Below, piece by piece: positions 7,832 to 15,186 of a DNA stretch of 16,515 nucleotides. Origin of the DNA: Sphingobium sp. (GTDB lineage Bacteria > Pseudomonadota > Alphaproteobacteria > Sphingomonadales > Sphingomonadaceae); contig JASBTC010000114.1 in assembly GCA_030148625.1 (NCBI GenBank), positions 1 to 16,515 on the forward strand, in the 5' to 3' direction. The notes beneath the pieces were generated by a model. It was not told where the DNA came from, did not search any database, and saw nothing but the letters and a program-made list of their open reading frames with translations. Numbering within the stretch: the first letter of the stretch is position 1; each line of letters begins with the position of its first letter. The translations under genes and the position numbers were made by a program.

Positions 7832-8812
7832 TCAATCCGCCAGTGATGCGATGGCCGTGCGCGCCGCTGCGAGATCCCAGCTCGCATGGCCGACGGTCTT
7901 GACGACCCAGCCATTGCCCGCGCCGGCCGGCAGCTCGGGCTCGGCAAAATCGATCACCGAATCCCAGTCGATGCCCGCACGGATCAGATCGCCGGCTTCG
8001 GTGCGTGCGCCGGGCAGGTGATCGACGATGATCCGGCGCCGATGCAGCAACGACGCGGGGATCTCGGCCATGTCCGGGCGATAGGCACCGACCCCGATCA
8101 CCAGCGTCTCCGCCGGCACATGCTCGGGAACGACCGGAGAGAGCGCCGACGTCAGCGCGACGACGACATCATATCCCGCAAGCGCCGATCGATCGAGCGC
8201 GCTCAGGTCGATCGCTTGCGCGTCGACATGCGCGAAACGCGCGGTCAGATCGGCCGTGAAGGATCGTGCCTTGTCCACATCCCGGGCAGCGATGCCGAAA
8301 TGCCGGATGCCGAGATGTTCAGCAAAGGCGTCGGCATGGGCATGGGCCTGGGCGCCGGTGCCGATCAGCAGAACGCGATCGGTCTTAGCCGGTCCGACGC
8401 GTTCGATGCCGAGCAGTGACAGGGCCGCGGTCCGCCGGGCCGTGACGGTTGCCGCATCCAGCCAGGCCAGCCGACGGCCCGTCGCGGCGTCGAATATGAC
8501 GACTTCGCCCTGGATGCTCGGCAGCCCCTTATGGCGATTTTCCGGGTGAACGGTGATCGTCTTGACGATACCGATATCGCCGGCGAGCGCCGGCATGCAC
8601 ATCACCGCGCCATCATTGCCCGCCACCGTCAGCCGGTGCGGCGCCAGCAGCGCGCCGCTGCGCAGGTCCGATGCCGCCTGCCGCAATGCCGGCACCAATT
8701 GCCGGTAGGGCAAGAGCGCAGCGGTATGCTCCGCCGAAAGAATGGCGGACACCGGGGCGTTGGACGCAGCAGCAGCGCTTTCTCTGACCGTCTGCTCGAA
8801 CAAAGCTGCCAT
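7832..8812 (-). CDS. Ornithine cyclodeaminase/mu-crystallin family reductase, likely delta1-pyrroline-2-carboxylate reductase or DauB-like
   Basis: A 326-aa member of the ornithine cyclodeaminase/mu-crystallin family. Residues 84-131 carry the family block (KTITVHPEN, GLPSIQGEVVIFDAATG, ATVTARRTAALS) with the expected Lys84 and Arg126/127, followed by the dinucleotide-binding loop LLIGTGAQAHAHADAF at 148-163 and a C-terminal GHASWDLAAA. The wording most resembles the delta1-pyrroline-2-carboxylate/delta1-piperideine-2-carboxylate reductases, which reduce cyclic imines to L-proline or L-pipecolate with NAD(P)H. DauB, the iminoarginine reductase, belongs to the same superfamily. The ATG at 8812 follows AAGGAG at good spacing; a GTG at 8827 is possible but lies upstream of that site. 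It is divergent from an XRE-cupin gene and near a DauA-like dehydrogenase that could supply its imino substrate. Cytoplasmic. Confidence 0.88.
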   Translation of the reverse strand: MAALFEQTVRESAAAASNAPVSAILSAEHTAALLPYRQLVPALRQAASDLRSGALLAPHRLTVAGNDGAVMCMPALAGDIGIVKTITVHPENRHKGLPSIQGEVVIFDAATGRRLAWLDAATVTARRTAALSLLGIERVGPAKTDRVLLIGTGAQAHAHADAFAEHLGIRHFGIAARDVDKARSFTADLTARFAHVDAQAIDLSALDRSALAGYDVVVALTSALSPVVPEHVPAETLVIGVGAYRPDMAEIPASLLHRRRIIVDHLPGARTEAGDLIRAGIDWDSVIDFAEPELPAGAGNGWVVKTVGHASWDLAAARTAIASLAD

Positions 8813-8837
8813 CCCGACTCCTTCCACTGCCGAATAT

Positions 8838-8868
8838 CGTATAGTGAATGATTTTTCCTATAGTCAAT
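8838..8868 (-). promoter_or_regulatory. Reductase promoter with a 12-bp direct repeat over both core elements
   Basis: On the minus strand a -35 TTGACT (8867-8862) and a -10 TATACG (8843-8838) are separated by 18 bp and lie 26 bp or more upstream of the reductase ATG. On the plus strand CGTATAGTGAAT (8838-8849) and CCTATAGTCAAT (8857-8868) match at 10 of 12 positions and start 19 bp apart, near two helical turns, so each copy covers one core element. This suits a regulator that binds one face of the helix, with the divergent XRE-cupin protein as the obvious candidate. The regulator link is inferred. Confidence 0.5.
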
Positions 8869-8992
8869 TATCGGACAGGCCGCGCTTGATCGAAAAATCC
8901 TTCAAAAATCGCGATCTGGGCGCAGATTGCGGAAGATCGAGAGGCTGATTAGAAACTCGGATCAGCGAACAATCTTTAGTTTAGGAAATTGG

Positions 8993-9631
8993 ATGGCGAG
9001 CAACGAAGGCGCGATGGACGCACGATATGCACAGAAAGCCGAACGTTTCGCGGCGATCGTGCGGGAGCTTCGCCGCCGCTCGGGGGACACGCTGCAAAGC
9101 CTTGGCGACCGAAGCGGGCTGGCGCCCTCGACAATTTCGAAAATCGAGAATGCGCAACTCTCGCCAAGCTATGAAACGATCCTGCGGCTGGCGGACGGCC
9201 TCAACGTCGACCTCGCCGCCTTGTTCGACAGCAGCGCCAGCCTTCCCGCCATGTCGGGACGCCGCAGCATCACGCGCAGCGATCAGGGCAGCCGTTATTC
9301 GTCGCCGCAATATGACTATGAGCTGCTATGCCCCGATCTGGCGCGCAAGCAGTTCATTCCGTTGCGCGCGACCATCAACGCCCATGATATCCGCGATTTT
9401 CCCGAACTGACCCGGCATGACGGGGAAGAGTTCATCTATGTCCTCTCCGGTGTCGTCGAACTGCATACCGACCATTATGAGCCGACCCGCCTCGAAGCGG
9501 GGGACAGCTGCTATTTCGACAGCACGATCGGTCATGCCTGCACCTCGGTCGGCGAGACCGAAGCCGAAATCCTCTGGATCTCGTCACGCGCCGCCGAACC
9601 GGCGATCGACGCCCCTCGCGGCCCGGTATGA
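8993..9631 (+). CDS. XRE-family transcriptional regulator with C-terminal cupin domain
   Basis: A 212-aa regulator of the same architecture as the one at 4593-5198 but clearly divergent from it. The helix-turn-helix is at residues 22-78 (TLQSLGDRSGLAPSTISKIE, then SPSYETILRLADGL). The cupin is at about 122-198, with RHDGEEFIYVLSG (His142, Glu146) and AGDSCYFDSTIGHAC (His181). The ATG at 8993 is preceded by AGGA 7 nt upstream; a longer TTG reading from 8927 has no visible ribosome site and adds a non-family N-terminus. It is divergent from the imine reductase gene, the classic place for a pathway regulator, and probably also acts on the dehydrogenase and receptor genes to its right. In Pseudomonas, XRE-cupin proteins such as DguR control D-amino acid genes; the ligand here is unknown. 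Confidence 0.91.
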   Translation: MASNEGAMDARYAQKAERFAAIVRELRRRSGDTLQSLGDRSGLAPSTISKIENAQLSPSYETILRLADGLNVDLAALFDSSASLPAMSGRRSITRSDQGSRYSSPQYDYELLCPDLARKQFIPLRATINAHDIRDFPELTRHDGEEFIYVLSGVVELHTDHYEPTRLEAGDSCYFDSTIGHACTSVGETEAEILWISSRAAEPAIDAPRGPV

Positions 9632-9677
9632 CGCCGCCTCCGACGCCCGGAGCCTGATCCGGCTGGATTGGACCAAA

Positions 9678-9711
9678 TCCCGTCATTCCAGCGAGAGCGG
9701 GAATGACGGGA
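9678..9711. repeat. REP-like perfect 12-bp palindrome between convergent genes; possible bidirectional terminator
   Basis: TCCCGTCATTCC (9678-9689) and GGAATGACGGGA (9700-9711) are perfect inverted repeats around a 10-nt loop. The element lies in the 110-nt gap between two converging genes. It resembles the ATTCCC...GGGAAT palindromes dispersed through many proteobacterial genomes. A T-run is missing on both strands, so intrinsic termination is uncertain; mRNA 3'-end protection is an alternative. Confidence 0.6.
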
Positions 9712-9741
9712 ATGTTCGGGTTCCGGCCGTCCCGGTCGCGC

Positions 9742-12558
9742 TCACATCTTGAACCGTACCCCGAGCGTGAAGCGGCGGCCGATCGGGTCGTAAAGCGTAT
9801 AGTTCGATGCGATCGGACTGACCGGGCCCACGAACGTCGGGATGATCGGCGGGTCCTTGTCGAGCAGATTCTCGATATTGCCGAAGATCTGGACGCCCGG
9901 GACCAGCTGATGCTGGAACGAGGCGTCGAGATAGAAGCGATCGGGGAATCGATCGACGTTCAGACCGATCGGCTGGCTGCTGCCCGGCGTGCCATTATAC
10001 TGGACGCTGCCGACATATTGACCGGAGAGCTGAAGATCCCAGCTGTCGTTGGAATAGGTGATCGCGCCCGTCGCATTCCAGTGCGGAAAGATGACGCCGG
10101 CCGACTGGATGACCTGTCCCAGCAACCGAGATTCATAGCTGTCGGTATAGCTGGCGCTGCCCCGGAACCCCAATTTTCCGTCCATCTTGGCGGCAATCCG
10201 CTCCAGCGGCAACGAATAGGCGACTTCGATATCCACGCCGTTGGTCTGGAGCGTCTGCGCATTGAACCGGCCATTGATCACCCGGGTCAGCTTGCCTGCG
10301 CCATCGCGCACGAGGCGCGAACAGAGATCGGCCTGACCGCCGCCGCAGCCGTTGATGATTTGCTGCGCGGTCAGCGTGGTGATGGCACCGTCGATCTTGA
10401 TGTCGAAATAATCGACCGAGATACGCAGATTGCCCGCCCATGATGGTTGATAGCCGAGGCCGACCGTCAGCGTCTTGGCGATTTCCGGCCGCAGGAACGG
10501 ATTGGGGTTGGTCGGCACGGCGACCGTCACCGCCTCACCATTCAGATCGATGACCGGGAAGAAGCTGGCGGCACCGGTCGCCGCGAGCTCGCTGAAATTG
10601 GGCGCGCGGATGTCGCGCGACAAGGTCGCACGCAGACGGAGATCGCTGGTGATCTCGTTGGTGACGCCGACCTTCCAGGTGGCGACCGTGCCCGTCGTGT
10701 TATAGTCGGTCACGCGGATCGCGCCGTTGAGATCGAGACGCCTGAAGAAGGGCACATCGCGGAGCAGCGGCACGACGGTTTCGGCGAATGCTTCCTTGAC
10801 CTTGATCGTGCCCGGGCCCGCCGACGGTCCGTTGAAGATGCCGTGGCCGAACGCTGCGGTCAGCGGCGCCACGGTCAGCGACACCGTCTCGTCGCGATAC
10901 TCGCCACCGACCGCGACCGAGACCGGACCGGCCCATAGCGAGAAGGGTTCGCCCTGGATGCTGGCGGCGACACTCGTCTGGCGTACGCGCTGCCGATGCG
11001 TGAAATCGTCGGTGACGTAATCGATCGCCTGCTGCGAGGGTGAGCCCGAACCGAACAGGTTGATCGGCACGCAGCCATTGCCGGCCGCGGTGAGCGTCGA
11101 GCGGCAGACGATGCGGCCGCTGGCCGGATCGAGCACCGCATCGGTCGCCAGCGCGAGATTACGGGTGATCGTGTCGTTCACATAATTCTGGCGCTGATCA
11201 TATTTGCCGTAGCTGGCGCTGACATCCCATTTCCAGCTGCCGCCGAACTTGCCAGTGAGCCCCGCCGAAACCTGGCGATGCTTGGAAAGCGCGCTGTTGC
11301 CGTAAAAGCCGAAATCGGAGTTCAGCCGGCTCATCGCGAAGCTGGTCTGGCCGGCGGCGGTCAGCGCGGTGCGCAGCGATTCGGGCAGATAGGCATTGTC
11401 GCGCTGGATGACGATATTGCCGAAATTGAACGACGGGATCGTCGCGCGGTCGTCGCCATAGAGCCGGGCATAGCCGCCTTCGGCCCAGAGAGTGACATCA
11501 TCGCTCAGATCATAGGATGCGCGTCCGAACAGCGTGATCCGCTCGGTCGGCACCAGCAGTTTCAAGGTCGCGCCGACATTGGGGCCGTCGCCGCCGAACG
11601 TGCCCGCCGCACCGACGCTGGCGATGCCGGGATCGAACGTCGCCGGAATCCCGCCGGGCAGGAATTCGGTTCCCTTCAGCGCGCCGTTGACGATCAGTCC
11701 ACCATAGGTGGCGTTGGCCATGCGCGCGTCGCGGCCCATCAGCACCGCGGGCTGGCCATTGCCCGGCGCATAAGCGGGATTGGCGATGAGCCCCCAATTG
11801 GGCTTGGCCCATTTGCGCGAATTCACCTGGCCGACGCCTTTATTGTCGTAATATTCGCCCGACAGCATCACATGACCGCGATCGTCGGCGAAGCGCGTGC
11901 CGTAGCTGAGCGTACCCTTGATCTCCCGCGCATCGGCATAGCGGAATGTCTGGCCGGCCTGCACCGATCCCTCGATACCCACCAGATCCTTGCGCAGCAG
12001 GATGTTGACGACGCCCGCCACGGCATCTGAGCCATATGCGGCGGATGCGCCGCCCGTCACGATCTCGACGCGATCGATGATGCCCGACGGAATCACGTTC
12101 ACGTCGAAGGATTCGTCATTTCCGGTCGGGGTCGGCCGGCGGCCATCGACCAGAGTGAGCGTCCGGCTTGGCCCCGGATATCCACTCAGGCCGCGCAAAT
12201 TGAAATAATTGCCGCCGACATTGCCCCCGGTATGCGAGGCAAAGGAGCTGCGCCCCGAACGGAATTGGGGAAGCTTCAGCGCGATATCGCCGATCGTCGT
12301 GACGCCGGCCATGCCGAGTTCCTCGGCAGTGACCACCGATGTCGGCGTGGGCGCGACGAAGCCGCTGCGCTCGATGCGCGAACCGGTGACCGTGATCTCT
12401 TGGGCCTGCTCGGCCTCGTCATCCGCGGCCGCCCGGGCAGCTTGCGCGGCCGGATCCTGAGCCAGGGCAATGCCGGGCACAGCCAGGGCCGCGAACAGGA
12501 TCGCGCTCAAGGATGTCGTCGACCGGCAACGCACGGTCAGGCTTGTGTTCGATCGCAT
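9742..12558 (-). CDS. Large TonB-dependent outer-membrane receptor
   Basis: A 938-aa TonB-dependent receptor. The signal peptide ends near ALAQ (residues 31-34), an Ala/Glu-rich linker follows, and the TonB box lies in EITVTGSRIERSG (54-66). The plug shows VVTAEELGMAGVTTIGDIAL, a Gly/Asn-rich VGGNYFNLRGLSGYPGPSR, LVDGRRP and VEIVTGGASAAYGSDAVAGV. The barrel closes with GRRFTLGVRFKM. It belongs to the longer sphingomonad receptor type often found beside peptide, amino-acid or aromatic catabolic genes. The ATG at 12558 has GGGGAG close upstream. It lies 175 nt downstream of the dehydrogenase gene but has its own strong promoter with the same operator motif, so the two are probably co-regulated rather than strictly one transcript. 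The likely cargo is the D-amino acid or a conjugate or peptide containing it; this is inferred from context. Confidence 0.94.
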   Translation of the reverse strand: MRSNTSLTVRCRSTTSLSAILFAALAVPGIALAQDPAAQAARAAADDEAEQAQEITVTGSRIERSGFVAPTPTSVVTAEELGMAGVTTIGDIALKLPQFRSGRSSFASHTGGNVGGNYFNLRGLSGYPGPSRTLTLVDGRRPTPTGNDESFDVNVIPSGIIDRVEIVTGGASAAYGSDAVAGVVNILLRKDLVGIEGSVQAGQTFRYADAREIKGTLSYGTRFADDRGHVMLSGEYYDNKGVGQVNSRKWAKPNWGLIANPAYAPGNGQPAVLMGRDARMANATYGGLIVNGALKGTEFLPGGIPATFDPGIASVGAAGTFGGDGPNVGATLKLLVPTERITLFGRASYDLSDDVTLWAEGGYARLYGDDRATIPSFNFGNIVIQRDNAYLPESLRTALTAAGQTSFAMSRLNSDFGFYGNSALSKHRQVSAGLTGKFGGSWKWDVSASYGKYDQRQNYVNDTITRNLALATDAVLDPASGRIVCRSTLTAAGNGCVPINLFGSGSPSQQAIDYVTDDFTHRQRVRQTSVAASIQGEPFSLWAGPVSVAVGGEYRDETVSLTVAPLTAAFGHGIFNGPSAGPGTIKVKEAFAETVVPLLRDVPFFRRLDLNGAIRVTDYNTTGTVATWKVGVTNEITSDLRLRATLSRDIRAPNFSELAATGAASFFPVIDLNGEAVTVAVPTNPNPFLRPEIAKTLTVGLGYQPSWAGNLRISVDYFDIKIDGAITTLTAQQIINGCGGGQADLCSRLVRDGAGKLTRVINGRFNAQTLQTNGVDIEVAYSLPLERIAAKMDGKLGFRGSASYTDSYESRLLGQVIQSAGVIFPHWNATGAITYSNDSWDLQLSGQYVGSVQYNGTPGSSQPIGLNVDRFPDRFYLDASFQHQLVPGVQIFGNIENLLDKDPPIIPTFVGPVSPIASNYTLYDPIGRRFTLGVRFKM

Positions 12559-12643
12559 GCTTCTCCCCTTTTTTGCTTCGAATGCGCACGGGCCGATCGG
12601 CGCTTCCCGAGTCCCGTCATTTTGACGATATCACCGAGAATTC

Positions 12644-12668
12644 ATTATACGAAATGTTTTTTTCGTAT
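12644..12668 (-). promoter_or_regulatory. Receptor promoter (consensus TATAAT) overlapped by inverted repeat ATACGAAA-N6-TTTCGTAT
   Basis: A perfect -10 hexamer TATAAT reads on the minus strand at 12649-12644, 86 nt upstream of the receptor start. No good -35 is visible at 16-18 bp. ATACGAAA (12647-12654) and TTTCGTAT (12661-12668) form a perfect 8-bp inverted repeat with a 6-bp spacer that overlaps the -10 and the spacer region. A protein bound there should block polymerase. The core CGAAA-N6-TTTCG recurs upstream of the dehydrogenase gene. Confidence 0.68.
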
Positions 12669-12733
12669 TCGCATATTCTATCGTTTTCGCAATAATCCGG
12701 TTGCGGGAGATCTCCTCAGAACGGATTTTCGGA

Positions 12734-13849
12734 TTATGGTTGGGCGAAGCGCTGCGGAGAGAAATCGGCCAGCTTGAGGCATTCGCGGTTGGCGGCGTCC
12801 GCGACCTTGTCGTCTCCGAGAAGCATCCCACCCAGCCGAGCCAATGCGGGCGCGATCTGGATGCCGTAACCACCCTGCCCGGCAAACCAGAAGAAGCCGG
12901 GTTGCATGGTGTCGTAACCCATGACGGGGGTCCGATCGGGCGCGAATGTCCGCAGCCCGGCCCAGCGATGCCGGACGTGGCACACCTCGATGTCGCAATA
13001 GCGCTGCAGCCGGTCGATCGCGACGGCGACATCCCATTCGTCGGCCTGGGCATCGGACGGATCGACCGGAGTTTCGTCGGCGGGAGAGACCATCAGGAGC
13101 CCGGCATCGGGCTTGAAATAAAGCTCTTCCTCGGCCGTCATCACCATCGGCAATGCATCGAGATCGAGGCCCCGGGGCGGATCGACGAGCATGGCGGTGC
13201 GGCGCATCGGGACAAGGCCGAGCGGCGCGGCACCGAAGATGCGCGCGACAGTATCGGCCCAGGCGCCGGCAGCGTTGACGACGATATCGGCCGAATAGAC
13301 GCCGGCGGAGGTCCGGACCGACCAGGACATGCCCGTCCAGTCCGCGGCCTCGACGCGCGCATCGACCGATAGCTGCATCCCGCGCGCCTTGGCGCCGCGC
13401 GCATAGCATCGATGCAAAAGATCGACCTCGATCTCGGCGCTCTCGCGATCGATCCTGCCCGCCACCGCCGCCCCCGGACGCAGCAGCGGCGCACATATCC
13501 TCACCGCATCGGCGGACAGCAGATCCAGCATCTCATATTCGGGCCGCGCCAGCGCCGCCGCCTGGTCTTCGCTGGCAATATAGAGCGTGTCGCGCGGGCG
13601 CAGGATCGGGGTCTCGGCAAAGCCGGTCGGCGGAGTCCGGAGAAAGCCCCGGCTCGCGCGGGTCAGACCGCGGATCGCGGCATTGCCGTAATTGGCAACG
13701 TACATCGCCGCCGATCGCCCGGTCGCATGATAGCCCGCGGCGCGCTCCGCCTCGACCACCACGACGTCGTGAGACAGCGCCGCCTCATAGGCGAGCGACA
13801 TGCCGGCAATGCCCCCGCCGACGATCAGGACACGCTTCCGCTCAACCAT
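12734..13849 (-). CDS. FAD-dependent D-amino acid dehydrogenase, DauA-like (DAO family)
   Basis: A 371-aa flavoprotein of the DAO family. The FAD-binding dinucleotide motif is VLIVGGGIAGMS (residues 7-18), with Glu33 closing the fold. GYHATGRSAA (39-48), VVNAAGAWADT (190-200), YFKPDAGLLMVSPA (244-257), HRWAGLRTF (294-302) and GFFWFAGQGGYGIQ (318-331) closely match Pseudomonas DauA, D-arginine dehydrogenase, as I remember it. Such enzymes oxidise D-amino acids to imino acids and pass electrons to the respiratory chain rather than to oxygen. Tyr54, Tyr244, Arg217 and Arg300 align with substrate-binding residues of DauA, but DauA His48 is Met49 here and Glu87, which holds the guanidinium, is Thr88. 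A substrate other than D-arginine, perhaps neutral or proline-like, is therefore likely. The ATG at 13849 lies directly before the FAD motif; its ribosome site is weak (GAG) and the start codon falls in a hairpin loop. Confidence 0.9.
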   Translation of the reverse strand: MVERKRVLIVGGGIAGMSLAYEAALSHDVVVVEAERAAGYHATGRSAAMYVANYGNAAIRGLTRASRGFLRTPPTGFAETPILRPRDTLYIASEDQAAALARPEYEMLDLLSADAVRICAPLLRPGAAVAGRIDRESAEIEVDLLHRCYARGAKARGMQLSVDARVEAADWTGMSWSVRTSAGVYSADIVVNAAGAWADTVARIFGAAPLGLVPMRRTAMLVDPPRGLDLDALPMVMTAEEELYFKPDAGLLMVSPADETPVDPSDAQADEWDVAVAIDRLQRYCDIEVCHVRHRWAGLRTFAPDRTPVMGYDTMQPGFFWFAGQGGYGIQIAPALARLGGMLLGDDKVADAANRECLKLADFSPQRFAQP

Positions 13850-13857
13850 ATGAGCGG
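13838..13857 (-). promoter_or_regulatory. Hairpin placing the dehydrogenase start codon in its loop
   Basis: CCGCTCA (13838-13844) and TGAGCGG (13851-13857) form a perfect 7-bp stem with a 6-nt loop. In the minus-strand mRNA the loop reads UAUGGU, so it contains the AUG. With only a weak upstream ribosome site, this fold could lower or regulate initiation. The structure is seen in the sequence; the effect is inferred. Confidence 0.4.
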
Positions 13858-13957
13858 CTCGATTTCGAAAAGACGCTATCGATCACTTCACCAACCTTGC
13901 TCCGGGATCTTCATGGCAATGTGCCGAAGACGCCCGCTCGAGCCGGACTCATAGCGC

Positions 13958-13989
13958 ACTATATTCGTTTTCGAAATATTATTTTCGAA
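13958..13989 (-). promoter_or_regulatory. Dehydrogenase promoter with inverted repeat TTCGAAA-N6-TTTCGAA
   Basis: TTCGAA(A) at 13970-13976 and TTTCGAA at 13983-13989 form perfect 7-bp arms with a 6-bp spacer, within a larger ATATTCG...CGAATAT pair (13961-13967 and 13985-13991). A 5-of-6 -10, TATAGT on the minus strand (13963-13958), lies just downstream, so the repeat covers the -35/spacer zone of the likely promoter. The core CGAAA-N6-TTTCG equals that at the receptor promoter. It might also affect the divergent hydrolase gene. Confidence 0.62.
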
Positions 13990-14113
13990 TATGACTCAAG
14001 CGCTGTCGGCCCATTCCTGGTCCGGCCGCGCCAGCAACCCGATAAGCGGGAGCAATTGCCGGTCGACCAAACCGGCGCCGACCACAGGTAAGGCCCATAT
14101 TTCCGCCCGATAG

Positions 14114-14158
14114 CCCTCGCTCCATACACCGCTTCTCGGATAGGGTGGAGAGCGAGGG
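14114..14158 (+). promoter_or_regulatory. Leader hairpin covering the ribosome-binding site upstream of the hydrolase
   Basis: CCCTCGCTC (14114-14122) pairs perfectly over 9 bp with GAGCGAGGG (14150-14158), leaving a 27-nt loop. The right arm contains most of the purine-rich GAGGGGAG that is the only strong ribosome site ahead of the hydrolase and its small leader ORF. If the stem forms, translation would be masked. No known riboswitch class is recognised. Confidence 0.38.
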
Positions 14159-14170
14159 GAGATGCGGGCG

Positions 14171-14209
14171 ATGCGGCGGATCATGGGCAGCATATCTTGG
14201 CGAGGATGA
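14171..14209 (+). CDS. Possible 12-codon leader ORF overlapping the hydrolase start (ATGA)
   Basis: The ATG at 14171 lies 9 nt after GGGAG and encodes MRRIMGSISWRG. Its TGA (14207-14209) overlaps the hydrolase ATG (14206-14208) as ATGA. The hydrolase ATG has no well-spaced ribosome site of its own, since AGG directly abuts it, so coupling from this small ORF would explain how it is translated. An in-frame ATG at 14162 would add three residues. The peptide itself resembles nothing I know, and chance is possible. Confidence 0.35.
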   Translation: MRRIMGSISWRG

Positions 14210-15144
14210 TCATCCTCATCGTCATCGGGCTTGTGCTCGCCCTGTCGGCCATGGCGGGGGCGATCTATCTTTATTCGCCACCCAAGGCACTCGATGTCCT
14301 CGACATGGCCTTTCCCGGCGACGCCGGTGTCGGCCGTGTGGCGTCGGCCGCGTTCAGGCCCGGCGAGAATGGCGGCCTCGATATCTGGTCTGCAGGTCCG
14401 GTTGCCGGCCATGCCAAACCGGTGCTCGTCTTCTTCTATGGCGGCGCCTGGGTGAAGGGGCGTCGAGAGGATTATGGCTTCGTCGCCAGGGCCTATGCGG
14501 CGCGCGGCTTCGTCGTGGTGCTGGCCGATTATCGCAAGGTTCCCGCGGTCCGTTTTCCGGGCTTTATCGAGGATGGCGCCGCCGCGATCCGCTGGACACG
14601 CGACAATATCGCGCGTTTCGGCGGCGATCCCGACAGGATCCTGCTCGCCGGCCATTCGGCGGGCGCCCATATCGCGGTGATGCTCGCGCTCGACCGCAAT
14701 TACCTGACGGCGGCCGGGGTCGATCCGGCGAGTGTCCGCGCCGTGGCCGGACTGGCGGGCCCCTATGATTTCTACCCGTTCGATTCGCCGCGTGCGATCG
14801 CGGCGATGGGGAATGCGCCGGATCCGCGCCTCACCCAGCCGATCAGCTTCGCGCGACGCGACGCACCGCCCCTGTGGCTGGCGACGGGCGACGCCGACAC
14901 GGAGGTCAAGCCGCGCAATTCGATAGCGCTCGCCGCACGCGAACGGGCGCTCGGCAACCGGACCACGATCCTGTGCATCTATCCCGGACGCACGCACAAC
15001 GACATCATCATGGCGATCTCGAAGCCGTTCCGTGGCAGAGCGCCGGTGCTGGACGAGAGCATCGCCTTTTTCGAGGCCGCATTGTCCGGAAAACCGCTGC
15101 TCGAGACCGCCTCACCAGCAGTCCAGGTGCCCGGTAGCCGCTGA
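14206..15144 (+). CDS. Alpha/beta hydrolase with N-terminal membrane anchor or signal (esterase/BD-FAE-like)
   Basis: A 312-aa alpha/beta hydrolase. Residues 1-23 (MIILIVIGLVLALSAMAGAI onward) form one hydrophobic helix, a signal anchor or uncleaved signal. The oxyanion loop is VFFYGGAWVKG, a YGG variant of the usual HGG. DGAAAIRWTRDNIARFGGDP precedes the nucleophile elbow LAGHSAGAHIAVM, whose Ser is catalytic. The acid is likely Asp in ATGDADTEV, and the base is His in GRTHNDIIM. By family it hydrolyses carboxylic esters or amides; the location should be periplasmic or membrane-bound. I prefer the ATG at 14206; a TTG at 14197 would add three residues. It is divergent from the dehydrogenase gene and convergent with the EF-hand gene. 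No close functional link to its neighbours is visible. Confidence 0.88.
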   Translation: MIILIVIGLVLALSAMAGAIYLYSPPKALDVLDMAFPGDAGVGRVASAAFRPGENGGLDIWSAGPVAGHAKPVLVFFYGGAWVKGRREDYGFVARAYAARGFVVVLADYRKVPAVRFPGFIEDGAAAIRWTRDNIARFGGDPDRILLAGHSAGAHIAVMLALDRNYLTAAGVDPASVRAVAGLAGPYDFYPFDSPRAIAAMGNAPDPRLTQPISFARRDAPPLWLATGDADTEVKPRNSIALAARERALGNRTTILCIYPGRTHNDIIMAISKPFRGRAPVLDESIAFFEAALSGKPLLETASPAVQVPGSR

Positions 15145-15186
15145 CGGTCTTATCGAGTCGATCGATGAGTCCGCCGAACGACACAT

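Larger units (their letters stand above)
13850..14205. other. 356-bp divergent intergenic region between dehydrogenase and alpha/beta hydrolase genes
   Basis: No convincing protein gene other than a possible 12-codon leader ORF. It holds, from left to right, a roughly 100-nt leader for the dehydrogenase with a second TTTCGAAA (13863-13870), a -10 TATAGT (minus, 13963-13958), the operator-like CGAAA-N6-TTTCG repeat, a non-coding GC-rich stretch, and the structured leader of the hydrolase (14114-14205). Confidence 0.6.

Noticed and set aside
14197..14205. TTG start for the alpha/beta hydrolase.
   Set aside because: Adds only three residues and has no better ribosome site than the ATG at 14206; kept as an alternative.
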